Position numbers and translations under genes: made by a program. Source: Gracilaria caudata (lineage: Eukaryota > Rhodophyta > Florideophyceae > Gracilariales > Gracilariaceae). From it: a stretch of 15,796 bases of DNA. Shown piece after piece: positions 7,699 through 15,796 of the stretch; positions within the stretch are counted from its first letter, which is position 1; every line of letters begins with the position of its first letter. Under the pieces are notes generated by a model. It saw only the letters and a program-made list of their open reading frames with translations, made no database searches and was not told where the DNA came from. Location of the stretch: contig JASCIV010000585.1 in assembly GCA_030374735.1 (NCBI GenBank), forward strand, positions 340-16,135, written 5' to 3'.

Positions 7699-9075
7699 CT
7701 AATCATCAATCCATTTTATGGTAGCAATTGCTGAAGTGAATTCGTTGAAGTATTCAAGGACTCTTTCCTCTTTGGCTTCATGCCAGAGATACTTGCGACT
7801 CATCACATCCACCGCTTTCCTAAGCCAGTGTAATGAGTCTGCCGCCTCTGCAATACTTTCCAGCAAAGATCCGTCCCTACAGTAGTGTTCCCAGCTGTTG
7901 CAATACGCAGCATTTTGCTTGAAAGCTCCACCTAGCTGATTATCTGAAATATCCAAGAAAGGATGTGTGATGCACAAGTCTTCCCAGTCGTAGAAAACAA
8001 AAACGCTTTTGCTTTCTCTGGGTGTGGATACGTTCTCAGGATGTAAGTCTCCATGTACAATGGTGTACGGGATTCCTGCGTGCTCCCACAATACTGAGAC
8101 TTTTTCGAGCAGTCTTCTTGCTCTTACTGTAGTGCCTGCCATTATCTCCTGTTTTCCTTCCAAGTACTGCATTACCTTCTCCAGGCCTTGATTGTACCAT
8201 TGTATGTCATAAAGCGGAACACCAGAGTGTTTGAGATGCTGTATATGTTTCACAGAAGCGCGCTGTATCTGAGCCCATTGCGTTATTGCTCCATCGACAA
8301 GCTTTTGAACGCGGTCTCCATACCTTTCAGGTATCCCTTGAACCCCTAATTCACAAAGATTGGGTCCAAAGTCACCGCTTAGAAAGGCCCCGATCTCTTC
8401 GTCAATGTACAAAAGTTTACCAGTAGAGTTTGGAAACAGTCCACACATTAAAGATGTGAAGAGTACTTCCATGCTTCCTTTTGGTACCACTTTGTAAAAG
8501 ACATCAAAATGAGTTTCTTCTCTTTTAGGCGAGTTGACAGTTTTCACAGATATCTTGTATATAACCGATATGCTTGACAGTCGGAGTTGGTCGGGCTTTG
8601 TAACTGCAATCAATCCTGCGTGCTTAACAGCATTCATGATACGCGGCTCAATATGCTGATAGTATCCAATTCTGTACCACGGAGTTGCCTCACGACCAGG
8701 TAAAGATAGTGATTTGCCTTCCAAGAAAGACACCAGGTATTCTCCTATACTCGGTACTCTGCATTTGGTTTCCACAAGATGTTTAACAGATTCCCACTTA
8801 GCAAACGAAAACGGATTTTGGAGTTTGACGTCCTCACTTAAGAGCTCTAGAACAATGATATTCGTTCCGTCCGCTAAGTCTTCGTCAGTGGCTATATGCA
8901 TTTGGGTCCCAATTCCCATCTTTCTGCTTACGGCCGCAATAAAAGAAGGGACGTGGTAGGCACCGTCGAGACTCCTCATGTCAAATTCAAAGATTGTCTC
9001 AACTTCATCGGAAACGTGGGAGCGTACAACTATGCGTTTCCCCCCCACTCCGAAGATTGCCAAAAAGGTCGGCAT
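7699..9075 (-). CDS. APH-family (aminoglycoside/choline kinase-like) phosphotransferase, 458 aa
   Basis: The family transfers phosphate from ATP to small hydroxylated molecules (choline, sugars, aminoglycosides, homoserine) using a protein-kinase-like fold. I start at the ATG at 9073-9075; an in-frame TTG at 9100-9102 is less likely, and a stop lies at 9121-9123. Residues 341-348 read HGDLHPEN, the Brenner-type catalytic loop with Asp343 and Asn348. YDWED supplies the metal-binding Asp363. FYKVVP (Lys195) fits the N-lobe ATP lysine, and FLSGDFG (about 231-237) fits the hinge region. The first about 130 residues do not match the fold and I do not recognise them, so the protein is longer than simple APH enzymes. 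No signal peptide or membrane segment is seen. A CCAAT sequence lies about 50 bp upstream on the coding strand. Codon and base use is much less GC-rich than in the SDR gene at 14624. Substrate unknown; antibiotic resistance should not be assumed. Confidence 0.85.
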   Translation of the reverse strand: MPTFLAIFGVGGKRIVVRSHVSDEVETIFEFDMRSLDGAYHVPSFIAAVSRKMGIGTQMHIATDEDLADGTNIIVLELLSEDVKLQNPFSFAKWESVKHLVETKCRVPSIGEYLVSFLEGKSLSLPGREATPWYRIGYYQHIEPRIMNAVKHAGLIAVTKPDQLRLSSISVIYKISVKTVNSPKREETHFDVFYKVVPKGSMEVLFTSLMCGLFPNSTGKLLYIDEEIGAFLSGDFGPNLCELGVQGIPERYGDRVQKLVDGAITQWAQIQRASVKHIQHLKHSGVPLYDIQWYNQGLEKVMQYLEGKQEIMAGTTVRARRLLEKVSVLWEHAGIPYTIVHGDLHPENVSTPRESKSVFVFYDWEDLCITHPFLDISDNQLGGAFKQNAAYCNSWEHYCRDGSLLESIAEAADSLHWLRKAVDVMSRKYLWHEAKEERVLEYFNEFTSAIATIKWIDD

Positions 9076-9152
9076 AAGATCGCTGCTGAACAAGCGACGC
9101 AAACTGTTTGATTTAGTCTGTTATTGGTTCTGCACTTGTTTTGACAGTCCGT

Positions 9153-9326
9153 ATGGGCACGATCGGTTTCTGGCCCCCTCACTGGCAGGACAAGTTGCCG
9201 CGAGATACCCTTGACTGTCTCGAAATGATGATTATGAAAATGGATCGATATTGGTCGCATGGGATGGACTCCCAAAGTATGGGAGAGAAATCCGCAAGCG
9301 GTCGCGCGAAGGCTTTGGCTGAGTGA
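9153..9326 (+). CDS. Possible 57-aa ORF, divergent from the APH-family gene
   Basis: ATG at 9153, TGA at 9324-9326. The peptide is mixed charged and aromatic (FWPPHWQDKLPRD near the N-terminus), Met-rich in the middle, with no recognisable domain. It starts only about 78 bp from the APH start on the other strand. Its length is compatible with chance, and the opposite strand is also open. Kept only because the amino acid mix looks protein-like. Confidence 0.2.
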   Translation: MGTIGFWPPHWQDKLPRDTLDCLEMMIMKMDRYWSHGMDSQSMGEKSASGRAKALAE

Positions 9327-9376
9327 CCAGCACCGCGGATGTCAAACGCAATTGGAACGAAGTCAATCTCATCGGT

Positions 9377-9419
9377 CTCACACAGCGTAGCGTAGCATCA
9401 TGATGCTACGCTGTGTGAG
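9377..9419. repeat. Near-perfect palindrome, 19-bp arms with a 5-nt duplicated bulge
   Basis: CTCACACAGC (9377-9386) plus GTAGCATCA (9392-9400) pair with TGATGCTAC (9401-9409) plus GCTGTGTGAG (9410-9419), with no loop. The left arm carries an extra GTAGC (9387-9391), a direct duplication of the next five bases. The 18-bp centre GTAGCATCATGATGCTAC is fully palindromic. It lies about 300 bp upstream of the APH-family start. It could be a cruciform, a foldback relic, or a dimer binding site. Confidence 0.85.
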
Positions 9420-9509
9420 CAATGCTCTCTGAGCACGACCTTTCAATTGCTTGCTCTGTGCATGAGGCGCCAGCAATTTTTGCGTTTCTTTTTCATGAGC
9501 GAGTCCTGA

Positions 9510-10105
9510 GATAGTACGAAGTACATAAGGATTAAAAACGTGGAAAGCCCTTCAGACCGCTTATACAAGCTGTCAGTCCAGAAACTGCCGTCCTGCAGCC
9601 TTGAGGCATGCCAAAAGCTTGTCAAAGAGAATCCGTTCTATTTTGGAAGTGTTTGAATCACGGTTCTATGCGAGGGCCTGCGAGTTCTTCACATACACGG
9701 AAGTACAATACAAACAGGATCGTACCCCATCCAGTAGGACGTGTATTCAGAAGGAAATCCACTACACGACATTCATCCCGTAAATGGAGAGGACGTTTTC
9801 AGCGATGTTCGGATAAGTGGCTTTGCATGTGAAGGCTCAGAGACCCTGCCAATGAGCAACGGCTTCTTTGGGATGGCTCGAAAGGGCCAGCTAGATCGTT
9901 TGGCTCATGGATATAGCAGTAATATGTGGGCAAATGCTGTTGGAACGGTACTGTCTATATCTGGGTGATGGTGATTTCCATCCTACATGGATGTTTAAAT
10001 GACATGGAAACTATGTCAAGCGAAGAGCTTACAAAGGTTGGTGGCGATCGAAAATGCGAAGTGGAAATGATGGGGCTGAATGAGTTACATTCTCTGAAGC
10101 TTTGA
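9510..10105 (+). pseudogene. Possible decayed coding region, frame interrupted
   Basis: One frame is open without ATG from 9510 to 9653. It stops at 9654-9656 and again at 9735-9737, then is open from 9738 to 9968 with protein-like content (e.g. DIHPVNGEDVFSDVRISGF). Sense-looking peptides then appear in other frames: MLLERYCLYLGDGDFHPTWM around 9935-9990, and a 45-codon ATG ORF at 9968-10105. The two stops could be removed by an 87-nt intron (GT at 9651, AG at 9737) that would keep the frame. Decay or chance are equally open. I recognise no family. Confidence 0.25.
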
Positions 10106-11400
10106 ATCGGAGATGAAGTATGACGTGTGTTGTTTGAGTTTTGTAGGCTGCGTTGCTAGAGACAAGGCGGGCGCCACTTCTACAGAGAGGGGACCAGTGA
10201 TGGAAGCCGGAAAGACTGCGTGCGAGGACGATGCGATGGGCAACATGCCTTAAAGCGGATGGAATCGCAGACAGATTCTGATCCGTATTGAAAGCGATTT
10301 GAAGCTATGCACCAAAGGCGAGTGCGGTGGTTGAAGCCTTACGACAGGTCTTAAGGCGTTGCCAGTGGAAATCATATGAGGCTTAGGAAAAGGTCAGCGG
10401 AATCGACCGTGTTTCTTAACTTTACTCGTGTATTCAAAGGCCTGAATCGCGTTACCAAGATACGGCTGCAATGCGCCTCGAGACAGAGCCAAGCCTTGCT
10501 AACAGTTCAGACACAGAAGATCTTTTCTGGAACTCGGTTAGCATCAACTGAAACTTTTCTGCGTGCTTGTCACCATCCTCGACATACCAACTCTCGTTCT
10601 CCCTGAATTACCCTTCTCCGACTAAGAAGGAAACAATGGCACCATGGTGTTTTTCGGCGCAAGCCAGGTTTCCCCGTACATGTTCGTTATGGATTGATAA
10701 TGGGGCTCAGCATGACCAAGAGTTTCGTGAGGTCAACCCGACGTACCCCGCTATCTGCAACTTCGTGTGCATTTCTTGTGGGCGTGCGGACCGACGCTTC
10801 ATAAGTCATGCTGTCACCCAAACTGCGCTCAGCCTGTGAAGCGTTCATGAAGTCGGAAGAAGAGTGGAGTTCATCATTGTCTCTGCAAGACATTACTATT
10901 TTTCCGCCTCTCGAACGCCCCTTACTTCAAACTGGACCTGTGATGCGAGACCTCTCGTTAACGGACTCGTTCATATGAGAGTTGGTTTCATCGCTTTCCT
11001 CTCTTTGACTCGAATGAAAAGCACTATCCAGGTGGCTGTCTTCGTCATCTCTTGTGTGCGAGCGCGATACCCCCTCGGATTCTGGATGGTCTGGCTGAAT
11101 ACGAGCGTCGATAATCAATTCACACATGGCAGTACAGTCACTGCTCACAATGTTTCGATACACATGACGCGCAAGCACCTCAAAATGAAGCGAGGTGAAC
11201 ACGCCAGTGCGCACACCACAGTGCGTTTGTTCGCGAAGAATTTTGCCACCAGTGGTGAGTTTCACCGTTCTTTGGCTCTATGTCTTCACCCGATCACTTT
11301 CCTATACGACAAAAAACCAGGCGTAGCATTTCATATCAATTTGCCGGGAAGCTTTTGAAAGATGGCTTCCAGCACGCCACGGCTCACCACCGGAAGAGAT
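10106..11400. other. Stretch without a supported gene
   Basis: The longest frame (10864-11358, +) begins at GTG and overlaps a minus-strand frame 10927-11265 that begins at GTG too. Neither has a recognisable domain. Two short minus-strand frames (11265-10927 and 10893-10687) are Ser/Asp/Glu-rich and could be exons of one gene, but no convincing splice sites join them. A 66-codon ATG ORF at 11280-11480 enters repeat copy A. Confidence 0.4.
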
Positions 11401-12153
11401 GGGCTCGTAGACTAGAATCGTGCCTCATCAAGAAGCATGGCCAATTTCGAGGTGTTTCGAGTCCCATTTTTGTAGCATGAGTAGCATGTTGCGACTTCAT
11501 CATGTGAGATGCGAAGGGCGGGATTGCATCAAGATTTGAAAACGAGTGCGGCGAAGTTTTGGTGATTTGCAGCACAAGCAAAAGGTGGGGCTCGTCTGGA
11601 AACTTTGACGAAAGAGTGATGACGAATGATCAAGATCGAAAATGCTTGAAGACGTGGTTTCGAATGCAACAAGCACAATTTGGCCTTCATACGTTCGCCA
11701 ACAACGTGTGCATTTGATTGGGCGCGGATAACAGCTGAAGTTATCAAAAAATGGGGGTGCTTATTGAGAAGAAGTTGCTCCCCTTGAGCGTGTTTGGCCA
11801 CTATCAGGCTCGAGCTTCGCCACGTTCAGCAGAACAAAACAGGTTGCAACGCAGTTGGAAGTTTAGAGAGTAGCGCTATCGCTATGGAAGTGTGAACGAC
11901 TGAACTGGCTGCTCCGCGCGAAGCAAAGGGTACAAAGGTTCATCTGTATACAAACTTCAATGTTACAAAGGTATCAAACCTTTTCCGGTTGTTGTAACAC
12001 TAGTGATGCAGGTCATTTACAACTGGCTACAAAAAGAATTCTCGCCGTAGGGCTCCCCGTTGCACATCTGAAAGGCGTGCATTGCGTCTGGCAGCAACGG
12101 GGGCTGAAGAAATGTACAAGGGTAGTTCGCCCACTCGCAGTATCTCGTGACGC
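11401..12153 (+). repeat. Direct repeat copy A (diverged), about 0.75 kb
   Basis: This segment aligns along its length with 13423-14285. Shared blocks include GGGCTCGTAG at the start, GAGATGCGAAGGGCG (about 11508), TCAAGATCGAAAATGCTTGA (about 11630), a 33-bp stretch (11696-11728), GTGTGAACGAC (about 11891), CTGTATACAAACTTCAA (about 11943) and a block near 12075-12153. Frames in the + direction encode short peptides shared with copy B (RLE, then DQDRKCL, FR, QQA, then RQQRVHLIGRG), broken here by stops and frame changes. It is probably a decayed copy of a duplicated gene segment or a repeat-family member. No product is recognised. Confidence 0.8.
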
Positions 12154-12446
12154 TACACTTCATCTTGATTATGTGCACTTGCGGTACAGTCTCATCACCA
12201 CGATGGCGATAGCACAGGTGGGGACCGTGTGCCGCGCCAACGGCAAGTATGTCACGCAAGATGAGAACAGCATGAGCGGAAGGTAACCTGATAGAACAAA
12301 GCAGCGTTGGTTGTGGATCGGGGCGCGATGCAACAGCATGGCGAGCTGTATGTTGCGCTCGTGATGCGCTGTTTGGAGCATGAGTAACATCTTTATGATG
12401 ACGGCGTTGAAGATGGAGGTGCGCGAGTGCGTCCAGCTGCCCACTG

Positions 12447-12500
12447 CGGTTCGCACTGCGAACCGTAAAGCGAATTTGCGAACCGCAATGCGAACTTCGC
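12447..12500. repeat. Palindrome CGGTTCGCA-C-TGCGAACCG with trailing GCGAAC repeats
   Basis: A perfect 9-bp dyad with a single central base spans 12447-12465. It is followed by GCGAA at 12470, GCGAACCGC at 12478-12486 and GCGAAC at 12490-12495. The half-site GCGAAC therefore recurs at short spacing, as in a site cluster or a locally expanded repeat. Confidence 0.7.
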
Positions 12501-13316
12501 AATGCTTGCGGACTGTTGATGTTGTGCCGTGCACTCCGGCTGGATTCACAGAGTTGATAACTTTCACAAGTTTGCGAGTGAGAGAGAGAGCTTTTAATGA
12601 AAAAATGAAAGGGGCCCTAGATACGTTATGCAAGGCCGTTTTGGGCACCCGTGAGGCGTCGGCGGTTCCACTGAGTTGAAGCATCAATCACAGGCCTACG
12701 AGCTTCTTGCAATATATCCAACACAGGCTGTGTTGAGGACGGTCATGAAGCTCTTCAATTCGCGTCTTCTAGCCCAGCACAAGGAGGAAATTTGGAGTGT
12801 GACGTTCCCGGCTTGCTTTAAAGCCTTCGGTCTCCTCCTACATGCCAGCGTAAAAGGAACACACAATCATGCCTTACCACCGTCTTCAAACTGCTTTAAG
12901 TTTCTCGCAGCCAGCCTTATTCAATGCAAAGTGTTTGGAATAATGCCACACCCACAGTATCTCACAAAAGACAAATCAGTTCACATCAGTTGAGTTTTGG
13001 AGCTCTGCAGTCATCTAAGGACTGTACCAAATGCTTTTCATCAACGTAAGGTTGAGTTCAAGGTATCAGCATGGTGCAATGCTTTCTTCATCAATGCTAC
13101 TTGCTGCTAGTGTATTCTGCGAGTCCAGAAGGCTTTTCTACCGCGGTCACAGAAGATACTTGTCGAGTTTTCACTGACGCCGGGTCTCCAGGCTGGATAC
13201 TAGTCAGGGTTATCAGTGTGACGAGTTGTTGTACGGGATAGACCGTCGGCGTGTACCTTTGGGAGAAAACTCGGTTACGCAGAGCGGAATTGGCTCGTGA
13301 CTGATGGCGGTGGACG

Positions 13317-13333
13317 GGTTGGTTCAACCAACC
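13317..13333. repeat. Palindrome GGTTGGTT-C-AACCAACC
   Basis: The 8-bp arms (13317-13324, 13326-13333) are perfect around one base and are followed by a further AACTTGGTT (13334-13342). It lies about 90 bp before repeat copy B. Confidence 0.65.
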
Positions 13334-13733
13334 AACTTGGTTGCGGGGGCTGCTGGCGGTAAGGGAGTGAAATGCGCATGTGCGTGCATAGGTGTAAGCG
13401 CAATCTGCGTGAAGAACGCAACGGGCTCGTAGCGCTAGAAAGGTGGCTCGTCAAGCATAAGGGTGATTTGTAGCGCTGAGGGCTCCCGTGTCCGTTCTTT
13501 GTAGCATCACGCTATTTGGGACTTGAGATGCGAAGGGCGCGATTGCATCACGCTCAAGGAATAGTGTTGACGAATAGTCAAGATCGAAAATGCTTGACGA
13601 AGACGTGTTTCCGATGGCAACAAGCAAGATTCGTACTGTACCTTCGCCAACAGCGCGTGCATCTGATTGGGCGCGGTAACATACCCCCAATGCAGACTCG
13701 AGACTGTTGGAGCTTCGCTACCCATCGCTGTGA

Positions 13734-13767
13734 TCACCCATGATGGGTGACGGTGAGCAACTCACCG
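13734..13767. repeat. Two tandem hairpins inside repeat copy B
   Basis: TCACCCAT (13734-13741) pairs with ATGGGTGA (13743-13750) around one base. Directly after it, CGGTGAG (13751-13757) pairs with CTCACCG (13761-13767). Repeat copy A lacks both at the equivalent place, so they were inserted in B or lost from A. Confidence 0.7.
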
Positions 13768-14112
13768 AAAGCGGGCTGCAACACAGTTGTAAGGTTGGGG
13801 AGTTTGACTAACATTATCGATATGGGAGTGTGAACGACAGAAATGGTCGTGCTCGGTCACGGGAGCGTCCGTGCGCAGCGAAGGGTACATCTGTATACAA
13901 ACTTCAACGACGAGCATGTTGTCGATATACAAGACGCGGAACAGAATCTGTTCAGCAGATGTGTACAATCGTAGTAATGCATAGCCAACGTTCTCTACCA
14001 GAGTCAGCAATGCTGAGCGTAGCAGCTTCATTGCAACGTGCGGCAAAAAAAAGAATTGTTCTCTGTCACAAGCAAAAGTGTACAATTGCACAGCAACGGA
14101 GCAGTATGATTC

Positions 14113-14198
14113 ATACCATTGGTATCAGCTCAAGCAAGCAAGCAAGCAACGCAACACTAACGATACCGCCGACACGCCGTCTCGCAGCGCGGTCGGCG
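14113..14198. repeat. Small palindrome, (CAAG)4 microsatellite and a 7-bp dyad
   Basis: ATACCATTGGTAT (14113-14125) is a dyad around one base, (CAAG)4 runs 14131-14146, and CGCCGAC (14167-14173) pairs with GTCGGCG (14192-14198). All lie in the B-specific part of the repeat pair. Confidence 0.6.
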
Positions 14199-14286
14199 AT
14201 CTCAAGACGCGTGCACTGCGTGTGGCGGCAACGGCGGCTGATGGTACAAGTGGTGGTACCACTCATATGTAGCATCTCGAGACGCA

Positions 14287-14322
14287 GCAGTGCGTACTAC
14301 GCAAGTGCGTAGTACGCACTGC
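14287..14322. repeat. Perfect 16-bp hairpin with 4-nt loop
   Basis: GCAGTGCGTACTACGC (14287-14302) pairs fully with 14307-14322 around AAGT. It sits at the right end of repeat copy B and about 300 bp upstream of the SDR gene. Copy A has only a loosely similar sequence here. A smaller dyad GCATCAT/ATGATGC follows (14399-14421). Confidence 0.85.
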
Positions 14323-14623
14323 GTATACCATGACGGTGATGGCCACAGGCGCCACATGGTGGAACTGATGTGGAGTGCTGTTTTCGTGTTGAAGAAGTGC
14401 ATCATGATGATGGGATGATGCGATGGAGACGCGGTGGCAGGTGAGCGTTCTACAGCCTTTCAAGAACGAGTATGTGGCCACGTGTAGATGGGCGTGATCT
14501 GCTCGACGACAAGAGCGACTGCGAGCTGAAGCGTTAGGGTTGCGCCGTAGATACGCTTTGACCACAGCCCCGTCGCTCTTGAGGTGCGCGTGTGTCTGCC
14601 AACTTGGCAAGGCGTGAGGAGCC

Positions 14624-15730
14624 ATGATGATGCTGGCGTTCACGCCGTGCGCGCCGCACGCGCTGGCGTCGTCGCACTCCTCCTTCTGCGCCGCCAGCGC
14701 GCCGCACAACGCGCGCGTATTGGCCGCATATCCACGCGCGCGACGCGCGCCGCAAGCGGCGCCAGGCGTGACGATGGCGCTGCAAAAAGTGGTGATCGCA
14801 GGCGGCAGTGGCTTTGTGGGACGCGCGCTCACAAAGCGTCTGCTCGAGCAAGGAAGCGCCGTCACAATCCTCACGCGCAGCGCGTCCAGCTCACTGCCCG
14901 CCGGCGCCGCGCGGCGCATCTGGAACCCGTTGTACGACGACGGCAGCGGTAGCGGCGAGTGGCAACACGAGCTGCGCGACGCGGACGCGGTGATTAATCT
15001 GGCCGGACATCCCGTGGTGACACGCTGGAACGCGGCCGGAAAACAGCTCATCGAGCAGTCCAGACTGCGCAGCACCAACGCGCTTGTGAACGCCATTCGC
15101 AACTTACCAGCCGACGCGCGTCCGCGCGCGCTGGTGTCCAGCTCCGCGGTGGGTTTTTACGGCGCGTACGACAGCGACGAGCAATCACCCACATTCGACG
15201 AGAGCGCACAGCCTGCGGACGACTTTCTGGCGCGGCTGTGCGCGCGTTGGGAGCGCGCGGCGACGGAGGGATTACGCGATGTGACGGACACGCGCGTGGT
15301 GCTGATACGCACGGGCGTGGTACTGGGCTGCGACGGCGGCGCGTTGCAACGCATGTTACCGGCGTTCCAGCTGTTTGTGGGCGGCACGGTGGGCAGCGGC
15401 AAGCAGACGGTATCATGGATCCATCTGCACGATCTGGTGAGCATTTACGAGCGCGCGGCGGACGATGAGAGCATGAGCGGCGCGTACAACGCCACGGCGC
15501 CGAACGCGGTGAGCATGGACGACATGACGCGCAGTCTGGCGCGCGCGTTGCGACGGCCGTGCGCGGTGGCGGTGCCGGCGGTGGCGTTGCGACTGCTGTA
15601 CGGAGAGGGCAGCAGCGTGGTGCTCAAGGGACAGCGCGTGGTGCCGCGACGACTGCTGCAGCACGGCTCGTTTGCGTTCCGCTACGAGCGCATCGACGCG
15701 GCGATGGACGCGATTGCTGCGGCGCTGTGA
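14624..15730 (+). CDS. TIGR01777/SDR39U1-type NAD(P)-binding epimerase-like protein, 368 aa, probably organelle-targeted
   Basis: An atypical short-chain dehydrogenase/reductase of the YfcH/SDR39U1 group; the plant member GIANT CHLOROPLAST 1 affects plastid division, but the group's reaction is unknown. The ATG at 14624 starts a 50-residue leader rich in Ala, Ser, Pro and Arg and poor in acids, as in plastid or mitochondrial transit peptides. The conserved part begins at MALQKVVIAGGSGFVGRAL (residue 51), with the Rossmann loop GGSGFVG at 60-66. Other family blocks: INLAGHPVVTRW (124-135), SSSAVGFYG (172-180), IRTGVVLGCDGGAL (228-241), and GSGKQTVSWIHLHDLV (257-272). The C-terminal segment (about 312-362) matches the DUF1731 region in position. 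The classical YxxxK is not evident, as is usual for this group. Full length, no intron seen. The gene is extremely GC-rich with many CGCG steps, unlike the 5900-10000 region. Confidence 0.93.
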   Translation: MMMLAFTPCAPHALASSHSSFCAASAPHNARVLAAYPRARRAPQAAPGVTMALQKVVIAGGSGFVGRALTKRLLEQGSAVTILTRSASSSLPAGAARRIWNPLYDDGSGSGEWQHELRDADAVINLAGHPVVTRWNAAGKQLIEQSRLRSTNALVNAIRNLPADARPRALVSSSAVGFYGAYDSDEQSPTFDESAQPADDFLARLCARWERAATEGLRDVTDTRVVLIRTGVVLGCDGGALQRMLPAFQLFVGGTVGSGKQTVSWIHLHDLVSIYERAADDESMSGAYNATAPNAVSMDDMTRSLARALRRPCAVAVPAVALRLLYGEGSSVVLKGQRVVPRRLLQHGSFAFRYERIDAAMDAIAAAL

Positions 15731-15780
15731 ACAAAACAACACACAGCCACCGCACGCGGCGGCCGTTGGCACAGCGTGGC

Positions 15781-15791
15781 GGGGGGGGGGG
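15781..15791 (+). repeat. Run of 11 G at the window end
   Basis: A homopolymer about 50 bp past the SDR stop. It could be real or an assembly edge; its length is uncertain in most read types. Confidence 0.6.
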
Positions 15792-15796
15792 AGCTG

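Larger units (their letters stand above)
12154..13422. other. Spacer between the two repeat copies, no supported gene
   Basis: Weak similarity between the copies may continue to about 12230. A 99-codon ATG ORF (12380-12679, +) and a 171-codon ATG ORF on the other strand (12684-12169) overlap each other and contain a GCGAAC-type repeat, so at most one is real. A frame at 12676-12993 (+) reads like protein but opens at TTG; its first ATG is near 12745. None shows a recognisable domain. Confidence 0.4.
13423..14285 (+). repeat. Direct repeat copy B (diverged), about 0.86 kb
   Basis: Homologous to 11401-12153 in the same orientation, about 2.0 kb away. Copy B keeps a 75-codon open frame (13516-13743) containing QDRKCLTKTCFRWQQ and RQQRVHLIGRG. 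The equivalent in copy A is split between frames. B holds extra material absent from A, including the twin hairpins at 13734-13767 and a (CAAG)4 run at 14131-14146. It ends about 340 bp before the SDR gene. Its function and family are unknown. Confidence 0.8.

Noticed and set aside
10864..11358. 164-codon + strand ORF
   Set aside because: It begins with GTG, has no domain, and the opposite strand is open over most of it.
12169..12684. 171-codon minus-strand ORF
   Set aside because: It overlaps an equally plausible + strand ORF, crosses a GCGAAC repeat and the edge of repeat copy A, and has no domain. An ORF of this length is roughly expected by chance in a window this size.
14263..15102. 279-codon open frame on the minus strand opposite the SDR gene
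   Set aside because: It mirrors the GC-rich SDR coding sequence; low-complexity Ala/Arg/Ser content and no domain. Long antisense frames are expected opposite such genes.

Overview
The window looks like nuclear DNA of an intron-poor eukaryote, probably an alga with a plastid. The reasons are a chromodomain Ty3/gypsy retroelement, long uninterrupted ORFs in eukaryotic context (TATA box, no Shine-Dalgarno sites, no operons), a single C2H2 zinc finger, and an SDR-type protein with a transit-peptide-like leader. A red alga would fit the low intron density, but the lineage is an inference and I could not confirm it. No tRNA, rRNA or CRISPR array was seen.

Left part (1-5200), retroelement territory. 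The window opens inside the pol gene of a Ty3/gypsy element on the + strand: integrase core (D, D-35-E), GPY/F-like region, a short repeat-containing linker and a C-terminal chromodomain, ending at 1345. The frame is broken by a one-base loss near 198. A 26-nt purine tract (1371-1396) follows and is a good polypurine-tract candidate. Next comes a gene-free stretch of about 1.2 kb holding a chain of short hairpins (1521-2033) and five copies of the dyad ACCARATGGT at 24-25 bp pitch (2394-2501). A 780-codon ORF of unknown family then lies on the opposite strand (4952 to 2610), convergent with pol. It may be an antisense accessory gene of the same element or a separate gene. The same dyad lies on both sides of it.

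Middle part (5200-10100), more AT-rich. It holds a strong inverted repeat (5986-6052), a recognisable promoter (bZIP-type sites, CACGTG, TATAAATA at 6212), a 33-aa single-zinc-finger ORF (6369-6470), a kinase-like APH-family gene on the minus strand (9075 to 7699), a 19-bp-arm palindrome (9377-9419) and possible decayed coding sequence (9510-10105).

Right part (10100-14600) has no convincing intact gene. Its main content is a diverged pair of direct repeats (about 11401-12153 and 13423-14285). These share short peptides on the + strand, so they may be relics of a duplicated gene. Several perfect hairpins lie in and around them.

Far right (14624-15730) is an intact, very GC-rich gene for a TIGR01777/YfcH/SDR39U1-type NAD(P)-binding protein, probably organelle-targeted. 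I see no functional link among the genes; the layout is that of a repeat-rich intergenic region between ordinary genes.
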